A DNA stretch of 64,000 nt from Serinus canaria (Eukaryota > Chordata > Aves > Passeriformes > Fringillidae). Each line of letters begins with the position of its first letter. The first letter of the stretch is position 1. This document shows, in pieces, positions 14,114 to 28,229 of this stretch. The stretch is from contig NC_066313.1 of assembly GCF_022539315.1 (NCBI RefSeq), forward strand, positions 8,559,764 to 8,623,763. Reading direction: 5' to 3'. The notes beneath the pieces are model-generated. The model had not been told where the DNA came from and searched no databases. It was given only the letters and a program-made list of their open reading frames with translations. A program made the translations under genes and the position numbers.

Positions 14114-14580
14114 TGTGCTCAGTTTAGGGCTCCTCACTGCAAGAAAAGCATTGGAGCATCCAGAGAAGGGCAACAGAGCTGGGGAAGGGTCTGGAGCAAA
14201 GTCTGCTGAGGAGGAGCTGAGGGAGCTGGGGGTGTTTATCTGGAGAAAAGGAGGCTCAGGGAAGGACCTGATTACTTTCTATAACTCCCTTGCAGGAGGG
14301 TGCAGCCCAGTGGGGACTGGGCTCTTCTCTCAGGTAGCAAGGGACAGGGGAGGTTAAAATTGGTAATTAGGAAAACTTTCTTCACTGAAAGATGGCCAGG
14401 CATTAGAACATGGTGACCAGGGAAGTGGTAGAATTTCCATCCCTGGAAGTGTTCAAAAGAAACACCTGGATGTGGCAGCTGAGGTCATGGTTTAGTGGTG
14501 AACGTGGTGGTTCTGGGCTAACAGTTGGACTCTAGCATCTTAGAGGTCTTTTCCAACCTGAACAATTCCATGATTCTGAT
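14114..14580 (+). mobile_element. CR1 LINE fragment, 3' end
   Basis: This is a sense-orientation CR1 remnant. It has GTGCTCAGTTTAGGGCTCCT at its left edge, then CCAGAGAAGGGCAACAGAGC, GGAGCTGAGGGAGCTGGGGG, TTCCATCCCTGGAAGTGTTC, TGGTTTAGTGGTGAACGTGG and TTAGAGGTCTTTTCCAACCT. It ends in ATTCCATGATTCTGAT. The 14115-14357 open stretch lies inside the element and is not a gene. It is diverged and 5'-truncated. Confidence 0.92.
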
Positions 14581-15768
14581 AGACAGCCCTCTGGTGCAGT
14601 CCTGTGTTAGGTCTGTATGGTTGAACTATAGCCCTGCCTTTGTCAGGGGTTTGAACTCTCTTTCAGAGTTGCCTTTTTCATCAGTGTAATGGAGCACTAC
14701 AGTTTTTGTATGTAACCTCCATGAACTGATACTGGCAGTCAAGCAAAACCAAACAAAATAGCTTTGCAAGTGAAAAACACCAAAGTCCGAGGAGCAAATT
14801 TCACAATGGAGTAGAAGAAAAGGGAGAAGAAAGATCAATCAGAAAGAAATGATGAGAAGAAGGAAAAAAGATGCAGGATGGGTCAGCTGCAGCACTTGCT
14901 GCATGTAAAGGAAACGGAGATGAAAATCACGTACAGATCTATCTGAAAGAAGGGGGAGAGGTCTTTACTTAAAGAGCTGGCAAGCCTTTGCAGTTGCTCC
15001 AAATACACCTTTCCTTTCATTGTGCTCTATTTGATCTTGCTGCTTCATTGACTTCTGTGTGCTCCCAGTAGTTGGAGGTGATTTTGGCAATTGCAGTCAG
15101 AAAGGTTCTCGAGTTGTGAGCATGATGTCAGCAAGCAGGAAGGAAGTGGAAGGATTTTACCTGCCTGTGGCAAAGATAACTAAAGGGCATTTTGCCAGTG
15201 TATTTCAATTGCACCTTTAAACTGGGCAGCTTGCACAGCTCTCTGTGCCAAATAAAAATTCTCTTGGTTTCTTTTTAGACAGCTTTTGAATCACAGTGAA
15301 GCCCAAAGAAAAGTCTCTAATAAGCGCTATTTTTTTCCACTCACCACTAACACAAAAATGTTGAACAGATTGAAGGCAGGGGGATGGGAAAGGAAGAGGG
15401 ATGAGTGAGGAGGAGTTCCATTGTGCTGAGACCAATTATAGTGGTCTCAGCCCAAAAAAAGGCTCTTTCAGAAAGTCCCAAACAAATGAAAACAGGAGAC
15501 TGTGATAAATCGTAGCACAGCTTTAAGAGCCATGCATCTCTTGTTCCCCTAAAAGCTGTAATAATAGGCAAACTCTAAGAGTTCATATCCCTCCAAGGAC
15601 TGTAAATTCAATCAGTATTTAAATACTTTGCATCTTCACTGTTTGATTAGTAATGGATTAGAGCGGCTTTTTATTAAAAAAAAAAAAAAAAGACATGCAA
15701 AATGATACCACTTTTAAAAATATTCTCATCTTTCTGATACCCTAAAATAGTATTGAGAAAACGTTGCC

Positions 15769-15811
15769 TTTTGTTCCAGCACCTAGCTTAAAGCTAGGTG
15801 CTGGAACAAAA
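15769..15811. repeat. Perfect 21-bp inverted repeat with 1-bp spacer
   Basis: The left arm (15769-15789, TTTTGTTCCAGCACCTAGCTT) and right arm (15791-15811) are exact reverse complements around a single A at 15790. Pairing stops sharply on both sides (C at 15768 against A at 15812). The tiny spacer favours cruciform extrusion in DNA and makes a stable RNA hairpin less plausible, because a loop would have to open some arm pairs. It may be a genuine palindrome from template switching, a trace of a small inverted-repeat element, or a fold-back artefact. Confidence 0.95.
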
Positions 15812-18800
15812 ACATAGCATCAGCTGGAGACAAGGCTTGTTCTCTTGAAAATGAATTCTTCCACCTCCTTCAGTTTTGAAATCTTAACAGCCTCCTACCA
15901 CATTCTGGTTGTTCCCTTGCATTCTGCTGTATATTCATGCATCTTTATACTTCCTGAGCATTACACCTCTTTTGCCCCCTTGAACATGTTTATTCAATAT
16001 GGGTTTTATGTGGCTTATCCCTCCCAAGTGTGTTTTTCAGAAACCACTACATGGAAAACACTGTAGAACCTCCACTTTTTTCAAGCACAAGAGGGAAAAT
16101 AAACAGCTGATAATCATTAGGAAGTGGGAACTGAAGGCATATATGACATAAGTGTGTAAGCTAGCTTTTATTAAAAAAAGTTTAAATGGCTAACTGGAGT
16201 GGATAAATCTGTCCTGAAAACTATTTGGTGATACCTATCAGAGATGATCACAACATGCAAGATACAATGTGGTGTTTTCTTGACTATATCTCAAGGCAGT
16301 TTGGAAGACAGATTATGTCACCACTCGGTTTCTGGTTGCCATTATTCATGCTCCTATTGAATTCCATCTATTTCTGTTCTCATCATTGTTCAAAAATACT
16401 GGCTTGTGCCACCACAGTTGGGAATCAGTAAGGAGGAGCATGCCAGTTCTAAAAAAGGAAAGCTTTTCGCTCTCACAAAAAGGCTTTGTTAATTAGTGCT
16501 ACACAAGGAGGGAAATGACAAAACTCCATACTTTTCCATTTAAATGTTTGTAAAAGTGATTTTGTTTAAATTTCACTGAGTGTAGCAGGAAATGTTAAAG
16601 CTGAAAGAGACCAGACAGAACATACTAATGTCCTTTGGAGTGGGAGTGAAAGAAGGGAAGGGCCTGAGGATTTTATTTTCTTTATTTACACTCTTTCCAT
16701 AGAAATCGGTAAACTTTTGAAGCTTGTAAAAGCAGTATTGATTTGACAGCCCCAAAGACAGAGCTCTTCTTTTCATGTAGAGAGCCAGCACAGCATAAGC
16801 AGTCACAGTAACAAACCCCTGTTCACTGCTGAGCTGGGGACAAAAGGAACCATTCCGGAGCCCGCCCAACACCTACACAAGGTGCCTCTGTGCATATACA
16901 TTTGGCTCACTATTTCAGAGCACCTTCCCTCCAGGATGCATCTCACCTAACTTTAGGTATTTAATCGAGGCAAGTTGAGGCAATTGAGGTAACTTATTCT
17001 CTGCAGGTAATAGCTAAAAAGTTTCTTCTAGATTATAAGTGAAATTTGAAATGGATTCTTCACTGGCAGTAGAATAAAACTACAAGATGATTACACTCCT
17101 AAGTTGGATTCTTCAGTTACATGCCCAAAATTAGGTGGATTAATCTAGATCTTAGCATATCCATACAAGGACTTGGTGCTGAGTAGCAAGTATACTTTTA
17201 ATTCACATGCTGGCTCACAATGCATTCATTTCCTCATATAGACAAGATATAAATCATAAATAACACTGCTGTTTATTAGGATGAATTAGTAAGATTCTGC
17301 TGCAGATAATTTCTGGAAACTGAATGACTCCACTATCAAATAACTTTCTGTACCTAAAAATAATGGGTACAAGGCCTTAGCTTTTCTCTATGGAAGCAGG
17401 GCTGTCTAAAAATTGAATTTGAATTTGACTAGTCCTAAGAATGCTATTTATTTATTAGTGGAAATAATAATACTTATTTTGGCAACCAACATTGATCTAA
17501 TAAAACACAGATGTGTGAATGTAGCTATATTTGTGTTCATGCAGGTATCTGCAATTTATAGTCACCTAGGGGCTCCCTGTATCCACAGAGAGTCACAGGC
17601 ATTGGCTCCACGGAAAGCAAAGCCACAGAAGCTTTTCTGTTTGGACTTCAGCTTCAGAGAGGGAAATGTGGAAGTAGCTTTCATATAATTAATTTCCCTT
17701 TCTCTGCCTCTTCACGTTTTTGCTTGTTTCATTAGAACCCAGACTCAATCTCTTGTGGCCAACTAACTTTTCTTTTTAGGTCAGAAATTAAACCTCTAAT
17801 ATAAAGAATAATTTTCACTGTTGAAGTGTGGAAAAAAGATTTTTCCTTTAGCCTTTGCAATCCAAAGCAGCCTCTCCCCCACAAGGTAGTCAAACACAAT
17901 GACATATATCAATCCACCCACTTTATGTCCTGGCAGCTGATGGACATGACCTTGCTCCAGTCACATCCGTCCTCCTTTCACCAAATATTTACTTCTGTTC
18001 CACTACCGCAGGGCCTGTGACTACAAGTGACAGAAAACCTGCCTGTAGAAATGTCATGCTGCTGATGATTTCTACACCTATCCCATCTTCTCGTGTTCTT
18101 TTTCTCTAGACAAATATAAGCTAACCCAGGGACATAATAGCACTTCAAAGATGCTTAACTGCCTTCATACTTCTTCGCGACTATTTATCCCTTGAGGAAG
18201 CTAAACAATTGGTGTTTCCCTTTTGTTCTTCAGGTTCATCCAACACCTTTTGCATGGATTAGATAACCTACACTTACCTGCAAAGTTGAATAATAAATGC
18301 CATGTTTTTCATCAGTAGTTTATGGCATGTTTGCATGTTTCCTCTTGTCTTCAAAAACCAGCACACTCTGGTTTACTTTGTTCTGTTTTGTTTTGTTTGA
18401 GGTGGTGACTAATTAGATGCTGGCATCACTAACATAATTGCTATCATAGCCATGTATTTTGGAGTCATCCTTGAAACAGTGAGTAACATTCCATAGGAAC
18501 ATGATTCAAAACACCATTAGGAAAAAGTAAATGAGAGCAACTGGCTTGTGCTTGACTTGACAATTTCCAGGGAAAATCTAATCTGTCAGGCTAACTGCAT
18601 AAAGACATCTTTGAATATTGACCCTGTAGAACTTGGTTTAGTTCCCTAGAAATTCGTAAGAAAAACAGTTTATCTCAGTTTGATTTGCTGGTTTTGTATG
18701 ACCTTCTGGTTCTCAGTAAATGTTTGCTGCCAATCAAAACTCTGTCACCTGCAAAATCCCATTCATAGTTTATCTTTTTGCTAAATGCCTAAATCTGTAT

Positions 18801-20960
18801 CCGATGATTCTAATATAAACTAGAAGGAAATTTTTACTGCTTTCTATTAATGGCATTTTTTCTTCTTAAACCACATTATTTAATTGACCTCATTGACCGT
18901 CTTGCGCCGTCATGTGCGAAGTGTGCAACGATTTACTAAAACAGGTTGTGGATTTGGCTTGTGACATACAGGTGTAAAGCCAGGGTCTCAGCATGAGTTC
19001 TCACCTTGCTGAAAGTCTCAGGAGGCATCAGGATATGTTAAAGCAGGTTTACTTCACAGCTGAGCTTTCTTCATAAAAAGTTAGTGGTGTGTAAATGATT
19101 CTAGATAGGGAAAGCCCTAAAGTAATAAAAGTAAAGTTAATTTAATGCTTCCAGATTAACTCTCACATTCATTTCTCATGGAGTCAGTCTGATCAGCCTG
19201 GTTTTGATTTGGTTATATGAGCAAGTATCTGTGATTTCTCATGAGACCATAAAGTGTATTCATTCAAAAAGACACAAGCACCAAGCTAGTGAGTTTCAAA
19301 ACATGCAGCTGCATTTTGGGCTTGCATATGCAAGAATCCATTGCTTATGGTCCATTTATTATTTGATATGAAGTGCTAATATACATACAAAGAACAACTG
19401 TACTTCTTTGTCTTATGCTACTGCTGCAAAAAGCTACTTACTGCAGCTTTTGAACGTGTCCTTTGCCCTGGGTAGCTCATTAACACTCCAACCTTAGTTG
19501 CGCTGTATCTATTTAATTTTTAATGCAAAAATTCAGAGTGAAGTAGAAAGGAAAAAAAAAGTGAAGGAGGATGAAAAGGAAACAAAAGGATATTCAGAGA
19601 CCACTATGAATATATGCACATGCAGGTTTCACATGGTGTCTGGATACCTGGAGGGAAGGAGAGAGCAGTCAAACACAAAAGTTCTCGTATACTATTGTGG
19701 GTAAATTGACAAGAGCAGCCAATAGATTGATGCAGAGAGAGCCCTTCACAGAGCCTAGAGTAAAAATGATTTATACCTTTAATGTCCACATATAGGTAAT
19801 GTGGTATGCAGCTAATAAAGAAAACACTTTTGTTTGGACAGTGGAAAGCCCTCAGGTTGGTATATTTAGATATAGGACTCCTTCAACTGCCTTGGGTCAT
19901 TCATTTCTCTGAAAGGTGTCTCTGATGTTGTTCTATGGTTTTAGGGTCTTTGTGCTTGCACTGTGCATCCATTTTAATATATAGCATCATTTTTACAGTA
20001 CCTTTCTCAGTCATAGCACAGTTTCATTTGTAGTAGATAATAAACAGCCAAAGGGCCAAATTACGTAAAATGAACCATTACTATTTTCTAAAAATAGAGA
20101 TACTGAAAATGTCTGAAGTAAAGATTACTCGTTTATTCTATTCTGACTTCAGGAATTTCAGTGACTTAAGGAGTTGAGTTGCTTCAGGATTTGCGATTTG
20201 CATTTGCTACTCATCCTTCAACAAATCAGCAATTTGATTTTTTTTTTCTTTTTTCTATCATTCAGTAAATATGCTCTGTGTATCTACACCTTATAGTATA
20301 AGAAGGGGGAAAAATCTCTGAAAGCCCCACAGTTCATTAAAGATGCATCAGGCTTTATTATCATTCAAAAAAGAGGGAAAGAAAAAGAAAAGTGGGTGAA
20401 GAGGCCATCCTCTGCAGCATGATAGAAGCTAGGCTCCTATAAAACAAGCCAAAGAATTAGTTCCTTCACCAAGGAATGACATGAAACTCTAGCCATGGTA
20501 GCTGTAAAAACAGTTAAAGGTCTTCTTTGTGCTCATTAACACCACTGTGCTGGTATTCTGTGTTGGCAGCTTTTGGTTCTGCAGAGGCAGTCCTAAAGAA
20601 AGTTGTTACCAGCCTATATTCTACAGTTCACAGGCTCTCAAAAAGGACACATTAAAACAGCCAGAATCCCCAGGGCAAGTGGTGAGATTAAGTAGCCCTC
20701 TTCCTCGACAGAAGCCCTCTCAGACAAAGCCTGGCATTGTGCATTCAGCACACTATCTCTTTCCAGGACTGAACTTTGCCATTGTGCCGCCGGATCCCGG
20801 CTCACAAAGTGTTCGGGGGACTTTGCGTAACGCTTCACTGGCACCACCATTGACAGGCATCTGAGTGTGGGAACTGCTCCCAGGGACGGGATGCCCCCAA
20901 AACCATTGGCCTATTCTCTTGGTCCCTAAGCCAGTGGCAGTGTTTTTAGTCTGTGTGTGT

Positions 20961-20974
20961 GGGGGGGGGGGGGG
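20961..20974 (+). repeat. G14 homopolymer next to a (TG)n run
   Basis: Fourteen consecutive G residues follow a short TGTGTGTGT run. Uninterrupted G runs of this length are unusual in AT-rich DNA and are prone to slippage. It falls in an open stretch (20865-21308) that I do not regard as a gene. Confidence 0.9.
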
Positions 20975-23900
20975 TGAGTGTTACTCTGCAGTTTTCTTGG
21001 GGTCTCATCTTTCACAAGAATACAAAATCAGGCAGGCAAAGCAAACATGGATTATTTGTTTCCCAAAGGATCAGGCCTTTTCAGAAGAACAGCCTTTAGC
21101 TGTTCCACTGTTCTGCAGAATCTACCATTGCAAAGACAACAAGGTGCCTTGGAATACTTGTAGAATTTTGAGGGATGTTAAGAACAAACTTTGGGGTTGG
21201 GGGAAAAAAATCTTGCTGTTTATTTGCCGCAGTCATGAGAAGGATTCTTTATCTACCCTGTTTATTTCTATTTTCTTTTGTGTGGAAATTCTTCAGATTT
21301 ATTTTTAATTAATTTGAATAAGGATTAATAAGAGATCTCATCTGGTGCTACAGTTCATTCCTTTGGATATGCTACCTTTGACTGAAGACTTGAAAAGGAC
21401 TTGGTGCAAGAAAAGCAAACTTCCTGGAAAGACCAAATTTGGCAAGAATACTTCAGCTGAATCTTGTATTTCATTTTCAGTTTCTTTTATATTAAAACCA
21501 GATTTAACAGATATTTTTTGTTTTTTGCCAGACACCACAAATGTTAGCATGGACGCCTGGAAAATCAAAGAGGCTCATTCTGAGTAAAAGTGTATTTAGA
21601 AGCAAAGTTTTGGTGAGGGGCATGAGTTTTCTTTTCCCACAGCTGCTTTCCTGCAGCAGCTGAGGGTTCAGAAACATGAGCCAAGGTAGTGAAATGCAGA
21701 AGGTGCAGAGAATGGTTCCTGGGAGGAGAGATGAGCAGTAGGAATTCTGATGGAGGCACAGGGAGTGGACATCAGCTTGAGGTTCTCTGAGGGAGGTGAA
21801 AAACTAAAGTAGAAAGGACATGGTGGTAGAAGACCAAGGACTGTGTGGAAGTTATGGCATGAAACTGGAACTCAAGGTGGGAGATGTCTTTCAGTTCCCC
21901 ACACTTGCCTGACACATTTAAATCAGGGCACTGGTAGTATTGGGTCTGAACTGAAGAGAAACTGTGGGTTTGCATGGATTGTGTTTAGATTTTGGTGGAT
22001 GGAAAAAGACTGTGTGTTGACACAGGGACATAGATTTTTACTGTGAAAAACACTGTGATCACCGTCTTGCTTAATGAAATTTGTATTTATGACTGACAAA
22101 GGCAAGGGGGAAAGGAAAGTGCAACAGGATTTTATGCACTTGATGACAGTGAAGACAAATTATGAGATGCCATATTTGTCTTAGATAAAGGATTCCCTGA
22201 GATAAAAGAAAAGCAGAAACTCTATATACCTGGACTTGGGTACTTTTTTTTTTAATTTAACATTACCAAAAATTAAAGTCCACTGCAGAAGACTGAAATT
22301 AGTATAGATATCAGTAAGTTGAATCAGAAAACCAAAGGGTGATGCAGAAGGGTGAACTATAGAAATATTGAAGCTGAAGTAAAGTAACAGAATAGTTATC
22401 TTTCAAAAACTTGTCTTTGCTCTGTCCTAGATTACTTCTTTCCCTAACCATCCTTGTATAAGAATATGATGCATGGCAAGATTTAGAGATATCATAAATA
22501 GAGAAGGATATCAGAACAACAATTAGAGAAATTTGTATTGACCACAAGGACTACCAAAACTGAAGTGAGACTGAGTATGTGAAGAACAAGGTCATAAACT
22601 AGAGGGCCTAGATTATCTACCCCAAATTTGAGAATTCAGGATTGTGGAATGATAAAGGAAAAACACCTGAGTGTACATATCAATCACAAAATGACAACTG
22701 GTAAACAGTGATACAGAAACAAAGTTGAGGAAGAAGGTTTGTTCCCAAAAGCATACATCAGAGAAAGAGAAGGTTATGATCAAACATAAAGGTGATGTTG
22801 GCACAAATCTAAGAAGGCATAAAATGGCTAAAAATAGACTTATAAATTAGGAAAATGCATCTGTGCATCAGAGGAGTAAAATTCTGGCACAGCCTTCCTA
22901 CAGGGATAGCTGGTGCAAAATCAAATGCTTTGGCAGGAAAGTTAATGAGTGAAATGGGAATTAATGTTTAGTAAAACAACTTTTCCTTTGAAATGGTGAT
23001 TTATCAAAATCCAAACACACCAGACGAGTGAAAAAAAATCTTAAGAGGGTAAAAAGAGAAAATAAAAATGCAGCAATTTAATAGGAGAAGGATTGAGATA
23101 TTTAGGTTTTCCTTTTTTAAATGCTTCTGGTGGAATTGATTGTGTACTTCAGCAGTAAAGAGAAAATTTAAAGAACGTCCTCTTCAGCTACCAAATACTT
23201 CAGGCTTTATGTCTTCTTTTTTAAATTTTCCTGAACAGCAAAAGAGAGAGAGTTGCAAGTTCCCTTTGAAGCCATGAGTGCAATTTGCACACACCTCTGC
23301 TAATCCTGCTCCAAGCAGCAGGTTTGTGGATGGCCATTCTGCCAGAAGCAGGCAGAGCAGGGGGACTACTACTTGGCCTCAGTCCAGCTTGCTACACATT
23401 CCCAAATGAATAGATGCTGTGGAATTTGGGAAAAAAGTAGTGCATGGCTGTTAAGAGGCAGCAATGCACTGGAGAGCAGTAGTGGACTGCCTGCTCTGGG
23501 GGAGAGCTGGCTCAAAGCAGCCATTTGAAGGCAGGTGGTGTTACTGTGGACACAAGGAGAGCCCCCAAATGAATGCTTGCTGTGGTATATCCTGAATCAA
23601 AGGCTCTGTTATAAGGCTCCCCAGGGATCTAGCCATTATGTCCATGGTCTTAGCAAATTTTGAGTCTGTAACTCCTGTGTAAACTCATAAATGCAGGGCA
23701 ATAATAGAATTTCTGTAAATTATCAATAAGCTGTTCTTTAGAATTATGGTTTATTAGTAAAACATAGTGGTAAAATAAATACCTTGGCCCTCTCCCGTAG
23801 ATACTCTGTCTTCTTTTCTACATGTTCCTGTGAGGGTATATTTATTTATAGGCTCATAAATAGAAGCTTAAACTGGTATTAATTAGAAAATATGTCACCT

Positions 23901-26900
23901 CTGATCTTGAAACTAATTGGTTTGTATGGACTTTGTTAAATTTGCATAATTTCCACAGCATGATATCTTTAGTGTTCTTTCATTTTAAAGGGAAAATGTC
24001 TTTATATCAATACCAAATTGAGAGTTACAAAAAATAAGCCTTCCAGTGATTATAGGTTAGGTGCAGCATTTCATCCTGCAGCAAATGGATATATTTCTGT
24101 CACGTATGTTGAGACCTGGAATTCAGTCAGAGGCAGAAAATGTTATTCATAGGCATGGAACCTTGTTAAATAAGCATTACCTTTGCTTTACCCCTTCCTC
24201 ACTGGGGATGTACAGCAAAATGTAGATTCTAGTGAGTCCTTACTTCCTCATGGCAATGATCAGGGAAAACCTGACTGGAGAGCCTGTTTTATCCCACACT
24301 AACTCCCTGGCTGGGTTTCCTCATACCAGATGAGAGGAAATCTCAGCTCCCTCCCTACAGCTGCCTAAATCTTTCTTAGGCAGCATCTAAGAAAATAACC
24401 AAGCAAACCCTAACAAAATAAGCCATTAGTTGCATTTGCACTGTTTCTCAGTGGCCTGCAGCTGGTGCCAAATTATTTTTTTTTTAAGTAATCAGTAATC
24501 TCAGACCTCCTGGTTTTGGCAAGCAGTAGGACTTAGAAGTCCTGCTGAACAGCAGCACTTTTTATTTACAGTAGCTTTAGAAGAACTAGGGCTCTAAAAC
24601 CTGAGGTTTAGGAAGAAAAATAATACATAGCCTCAAAATCTCTGCTGCTTTTTTACACTTGAAAGTGTTTGGATGTGTTCTGGCACACACAAAAGGGTGT
24701 GCATTTTCTTTCTAGGACTGGCCACAAAATGGTGGTACAAATACAAATTACAAATGGTAATTCTGTTCCACATGGATGCTTGAGGGAAGTTATGCAACAG
24801 CACACCCATTTCCTCTCCAAGGAAATGGAGTGACACAAGTGACATTGCTTGTCAGCCCACTGAAACTTTGGGGTTAGCTCTGCTCTTAATACCAGCAACT
24901 ATGAGGTCTATATATGAGAAATAAGAGGCTGAGAGCTGTTGAACAGCTCTCCTGTGTCTTGTTAGCTCAAATGTGAAATATTGCTCTCGTTCACTGAATA
25001 TAAGCCATATGACCTGTTCTCACACAGTCCTGGTATGAACATGCTCTGGTTTACCTGAAGGAATAAAACATATATTAACATATAGGTTTGTGAGCGCACT
25101 GTTAGGCTTGTATGCAAATTTCAATTCCACTTTATATATGTAGATGCTGATGTAAAATTCAATTGGAGTTTACCTTCTTAAATTGTGATCTCTCAAGGCT
25201 AATCTCAGACCCTAAATCATACTTTTTTTAACCATCTGACACAATTAAGCCACCAGGAAAAATTATTTTTACCTATACAACCTACCCACTTCACTGAGGT
25301 AGTAAAAAAAACAGATTAAGAAACTGCAGAAAATAACTTAATTAAACAATAAATATTACCATTGAAATTTTGATTATGTGTAGAAAGTGTAAAAGATCAA
25401 TGTACCAAAAGAAGCAAAACGAGCAAATTGTTCCTTTAGTTTCAATTCCTATTAGGTGAAGTAAAAAATGCAAATTTGGGCTAGAAAGAGTGCAAAGAAA
25501 GTGCTCACCCACATACCTTTACCCCAAGGAAAGTATCAGACAGGTCTTGGTTAAAAAAAAACAATATGCCATGCATTTGGAATTAAATTACAGTGATATC
25601 ACCTGAAATCAGCACACTTAAAGTGAAAAGGTTATTCAGGAATACAACCAAGAAGAAATTGGATGGAGACATAAAAGTACAGATGCTTTGAATGTCTGCT
25701 GTTGACTAGTATTGCTCAGAATGCAGGGCTCTGTGGCAAGTTTAGGACAGTTTTTAGAAATGTTCTGAAATTTAGTATAAAGATAGTTCAGTTTGCTAAA
25801 GTTCATGTAATCTGATCAGCATGGGGAAATTTTACAAAGCAGCAGCAAATATCAGCATAAAGAAGGTGAGAGTGAAAAGACTGAACACTTATTTTACTCA
25901 TGCATTGCCTCATGTTTGAGGCTGATGAGAAGTTAGCCTTGGCACAAATCTCCTAGAAAGAGGACAATGAAACAAACATTTCTTGATTTTTGTTTTGCCA
26001 TGGCAAAACAGAAATCACGTGACATAATAATTAATAACCCCAAAGAAGCATTGCATAAGATAACACACAATAGCTTAAAAGTAGCTCTGTGACAGATTTG
26101 TGACAGATTTCACTGTGCTAGAACATATGCATGATGCTGTGATAAACACTGGAAAAGGCACTTGTTAAAACAGCCCTTATCCCTGAGGAATTTACAGCCT
26201 GGGAGACAGAGAGAGATAAGATAAAATGCACCTGGTAACCAAGAAGTGATGCTATTTACATTTTTCTTTTCTGTTTGCTTTCTTTTCCCAATGTTTCACC
26301 CTCTGTTTTATAATGAGGTGCTGGACTGGTTGATGTGACACTTGTGAGTCTCGACAAAGAATTTGATTGAAGAACACTGGTGGCTGGCACTGGGCTTGGG
26401 AAATCATATTTCACAAAACAGGCAGCCAAGAGGAAAGTAGAAAGACAGTGGTGATTGGAGACAATTCTTAAGGCTCAGTCCCTGTCAAACACTGAAGATT
26501 TTGACTCCTGTCAAAGAAAATAAGGAGGGGAGTATTATTTAGAAAGGGATAGGAACTCCTGTATGCTCAGAAGATGAGGGTTTTTTTCTATTCAGATATT
26601 TAATGCATAAGCCAGTCCTGCTCTCAACAGAGCAGCCTTTTGATGAACAGGAACTGTCATAACACTGGAATAAGAACTCAAGTGGTGCTGCTGCTAAAGA
26701 TTTTCATTTGCCTTGATAGCATCCAGACTAGATATGAGGCTGTGTTTAAGTTCCCAAATGTCATTAGGTTTCTCAGGGTTAATGCTATGCTGCTAGACTT
26801 ACTGAAGCCATTCTAATCCTTTCCACTTTCTCATTAGGGCATGGCTGTCACTTTTTCTCAGCTTCTGCATCTGCCTGTTCCCTGGTTACCTTCAATATAT

Positions 26901-28229
26901 TCTAATGGAACTCTCCTCAGTATTAGTTCTCCAATTTCCCCTCCCTCACTTTTCCCCTTATCTCCTTCTGGTAGCATAATATCATCACATGAAATTCATG
27001 GTCAAATTTTCCAAATCCTTTTTCCCTCTCCTACTCCCTTCTCTCAGAGCAATTTGTATGGTCCTACCTTGTGACATCAACCAAGTCACACTGTATCTTT
27101 TCCATTGTGTTCTTTGCTACTTGCAAACACTTTTATTAGTCTCAATTTGATTATCTTGCCACTCTGAAAATAATTTAGTTGGTGATATTTAAAACAGCAG
27201 GGCTACAGCTCAGTGGAAGCACCTCACATGAACCTCTGTGTTTTCAGTCCAAAAAATTTTGATTTTTTTTTCACTTGAATAAATTTGAATCCTGATATCC
27301 TCCCCCAGTTTAAAACTGTGTTTCCCAGTGAGAAACGAAAATCATGTCTTTGGTTCTTTTGCTTCTCCTGCAAACACCCTACTCCCACAAGATGTTTGAA
27401 TATATGGCACAGGTCATGATCTTGCAATAAATACTTAAAAACTGTAATATGGGAATATAAAGTGATTGTCAATTGGGTGAGGCTGTGGTACCCACATCAA
27501 AAATATTTACTGTATAGTTCAAATGTACTCTGCACAGTCTAATAACAACATTCTTTTAGGGTTGGTGACTGCAGCACAGTAGGTGGCAATGATTATGAAT
27601 CAATTCAATTCAATGAATGTTATCCAGATGCACTATAGCTGTTACAGTATATTATTTATAATAGTTTTGAAAAGGTGTAATATCTATTACCAGTCTAAAA
27701 ACTCTTAAACATGCCCTCAAACAAGATTAGCAGTAATTTATTTGAACAGAACATGAACAGATAAGCACCTCAATTGACACAGTTATACTCAAAGCAAAAA
27801 AAGCATTTGATTAATATAAAGCACCTGTACAGTTTAAATCATATTAAAGATGGCATCTGTTTTCTTATGAGATTAAATCTATGTAACATCAGGAATTTAT
27901 CTCTAGCCGGTGTGTCTAATGATCTCAAAACTAATAAAAAGAAGTACACAAAGGAATGGATCTGAAAGAAGAAACACGTATTTTCACAACATTCACCACT
28001 TTTACTGTTTATCTAAAGACCTTTGTAGGAATTTATCTGTAGCTTTGAAGGCAAGATGTAAGAATTAAACACTTGTCTGGGTGTTAAAACTCAAGAGAGA
28101 TTTGAAAACAGATTAAAGAAAGAATCAACTCCTTACCACCATCATTGTCATCACACTTCATATGTACTGTACAGAACATAGCAGAACACAGGAAACTCTA
28201 GTGGTTTCATAGCCAGAAGACACAACTAG

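Larger units (their letters stand above)
14581..28229. other. Long AT-rich non-coding interval
   Basis: This stretch of about 13.6 kb has no recognisable exon, RNA gene or retrotransposon apart from the separately listed palindrome (15.77 kb) and G-run (20.96 kb). Small CpG clusters occur near 18890-18935 and 20785-20835. Both are short and could be islets or fragments of conserved non-coding elements. I see no gene. Confidence 0.55.

Noticed and set aside
14115..14357. An 80-codon frame resembling a coding exon
   Set aside because: It is the translated 3' part of a CR1 fragment.
20865..21308. A 147-codon frame containing a Gly run
   Set aside because: It crosses the G14 homopolymer and a slippage-prone TG run; no domain or conserved motif.
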